Assembly: GCF_035989885.1 (NCBI RefSeq)
Contig: NZ_CP108518.1
Span: forward strand, 4,141,501-4,205,500
Length of the DNA stretch: 64,000 nucleotides
Direction of reading: 5' to 3'
Source of the DNA: Streptomyces sp. NBC_01232
GTDB taxonomy: Bacteria > Actinomycetota > Actinomycetes > Streptomycetales > Streptomycetaceae
Shown: one piece after another, positions 63,241-64,000 of the stretch
How the letters are laid out: every line of letters starts with the position of its first letter
How positions within the stretch are numbered: position 1 is the stretch's first letter
The notes under the pieces: model-generated
The model's database searches: none
The model's input: the letters and a program-made list of their open reading frames with translations, nothing else
What the model was told of the DNA's origin: nothing
Translations under genes and position numbers: made by a program

Positions 63241-63269
63241 CTGTGAATCCGTGGTTCCGGGTTTCACAG
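63241..63269. promoter_or_regulatory. Spaced inverted repeat upstream of the globin-reductase gene
   Basis: CTGTGAA (63241-63247) and TTCACAG (63263-63269) form perfect 7-base arms spaced by 15 bases, 48-76 bases before the start. The half-sites resemble those of Rex but the spacing does not. Confidence 0.4.
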
Positions 63270-63297
63270 CGTGCCAGCCGACTCAGAGGCCTGCGGG

Positions 63298-63320
63298 GAA
63301 ACGCGGAAAATCCGCGTTTC
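63298..63320 (-). terminator. Terminator after the HAD hydrolase gene
   Basis: A 10-base-pair stem (63298-63307 with 63311-63320) with a 3-base AAA loop, 15 bases past the stop on the minus strand. Confidence 0.75.
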
Positions 63321-63335
63321 GAACCCACTTTCCTC

Positions 63336-63986
63336 CTAAGATGCGTCAACTCCCGGGCGCGTCAGCCCTACAAGCTGGTATGCCTCGCGCAGATCCCGAC
63401 CTTCGTAGACATGCGTCGCCCGCTCCGCGAGAAAGGGCCGTGCATTGACCGCGACCGAAACCGGCACGGCTTCGAAGAGCATGACGTCGGTCCCCGAATC
63501 CCCGTAGGCGACGCAGTCGCTCCGGCTCACACCGAACTCCGCGCACAGTCGGTCCGCCACTCTGACCTTGCCCTCGGGTGTCAGGATCCCCGCCTCCTCC
63601 ACGGGCCGGGTGAACGGCACCTCCGGGAAGACCGACCCGTGCGCGGCATGCGCGCCCCACTCCAGCAGCATCTCCACGAAGAAGGACGGCGACAGGGAGA
63701 TCACCGCGCAGTAGTCCCCGCGTTCCCGGATCTCGCGCCACACGTCCTGGATTCCCGTGAGCCAGGGAGCTCCGTCGAACGCGGCCCGGACATGCGCGGG
63801 CGTCAGATCGGCCCACAGGGCATGGGCAGCGACCGAGAACTGGTGCGGCCCCATCATCTGTGCGCCGAAGGCCCGCTCCAGCTCGGCGATCTCGGCGCTC
63901 AGCCCGAGCTGACGGGAGATCTCCACGGGCGCTGCCGAGCCGTACATCAGCGTCCCGTCGAGGTCGAAGAGGTGCAGGAGAGTCAT
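63336..63986 (-). CDS. HAD superfamily phosphatase
   Basis: The 216-residue protein has HAD motif I at LFDLDGTLM, motif II around AVISLSPSF and motif IV at AYGDSGTDVML, with a small helical cap. The family includes phosphoserine- and sugar-phosphatases; the layout with a C-terminal GDSGTD is close to the PSP-like type. It starts at the ATG at 63986, or at a GTG 6 bases earlier; the upstream region lies close to the window edge. It is upstream of the globin-reductase gene on the same strand, separated by a terminator. Confidence 0.88.
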   Translation of the reverse strand: MTLLHLFDLDGTLMYGSAAPVEISRQLGLSAEIAELERAFGAQMMGPHQFSVAAHALWADLTPAHVRAAFDGAPWLTGIQDVWREIRERGDYCAVISLSPSFFVEMLLEWGAHAAHGSVFPEVPFTRPVEEAGILTPEGKVRVADRLCAEFGVSRSDCVAYGDSGTDVMLFEAVPVSVAVNARPFLAERATHVYEGRDLREAYQLVGLTRPGVDAS

Positions 63987-64000
63987 AGCCACCGAGGCTA

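Overview
The window is high-GC actinobacterial DNA from a Streptomyces chromosome. The signs are strong third-position G/C bias, frequent GTG starts, ssgR-ssgA sporulation genes, serine-phosphatase and anti-sigma-type regulators, an F420-type oxidoreductase, an exported DyP peroxidase copper cluster and CydA-CydB-CydCD. It reads as conserved core chromosome rather than a mobile island: I see no integrase, transposase, CRISPR array, rRNA, tRNA or biosynthetic gene cluster. Five parS sites (TGTTTCACGTGAAACA or one mismatch) and two clusters of DnaA boxes place it in the origin-proximal part of the chromosome.

Layout. 0-3 kb: a partial cysteine dioxygenase-like gene, a LysR regulator and a membrane-anchored HtrA/DegP protease. 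3-12 kb: glycerophosphodiester phosphodiesterase, two orphan anti-sigma-type ATPases, a SEC-C protein, a secreted protein, a prim-pol domain protein, a GAF-SpoIIE phosphatase and an Xaa-Pro aminopeptidase. 12-19 kb: a copper cluster (YcnI-like, Sco, PCuAC, a CopC-CopD fusion carrying two parS sites, Tat-exported DyP peroxidase), then pheA. 19-29 kb: a 526-bp gap with DnaA boxes, serS with a translationally coupled HAD hydrolase, a two-component system, a rhomboid-like protein ending in a parS site, and a four-gene ABC transporter operon with two ATPases and two permeases. 28-36 kb: M24 peptidase-like protein, an alpha/beta-hydrolase-SDR fusion, a MerR regulator, more DnaA boxes, an aquaporin, KptA, an LLM oxidoreductase and a HAD hydrolase preceded by parS. 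36-45 kb: cydA-cydB-cydCD and a GAF histidine kinase, with a Rex operator upstream of cydA and a parS at the cydCD start, then a cyclophilin-like protein and hisC. 46-52 kb: a LacI regulator with large palindromes upstream, a metallophosphoesterase, a membrane protein, and a divergent pair made of a secreted collagen-like protein and a family-2 glycosyltransferase. 52-64 kb: thiC with a TPP riboswitch, a YibE/F transporter-like protein, ssgA and ssgR, small proteins, a phosphatase and PLP enzyme pair, a LysR regulator with a TTA codon, a Nudix hydrolase, a globin-reductase and a HAD hydrolase.

How genes work together. The sco/PCuAC/CopCD/DyP genes look like one transcript for extracytoplasmic copper handling linked to a secreted haem peroxidase. 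cydABCD with its Rex site is the low-oxygen terminal oxidase unit, and the adjoining GAF kinase may be a redox or gas sensor. ssgR presumably activates ssgA for sporulation septation. serS and its HAD partner, the four ABC genes, and the LMW-phosphatase/PLP-enzyme pair are each coupled by overlapping start and stop codons. The most distinctive signals are parS sites built into coding sequences (giving DVSRET, VSRET and MFHVK peptides), the DnaA-box clusters, the collagen-like protein/glycosyltransferase pair, hairpins with C-rich loops, the palindromes before the LacI gene, and the only TTA codon I found in the genes.
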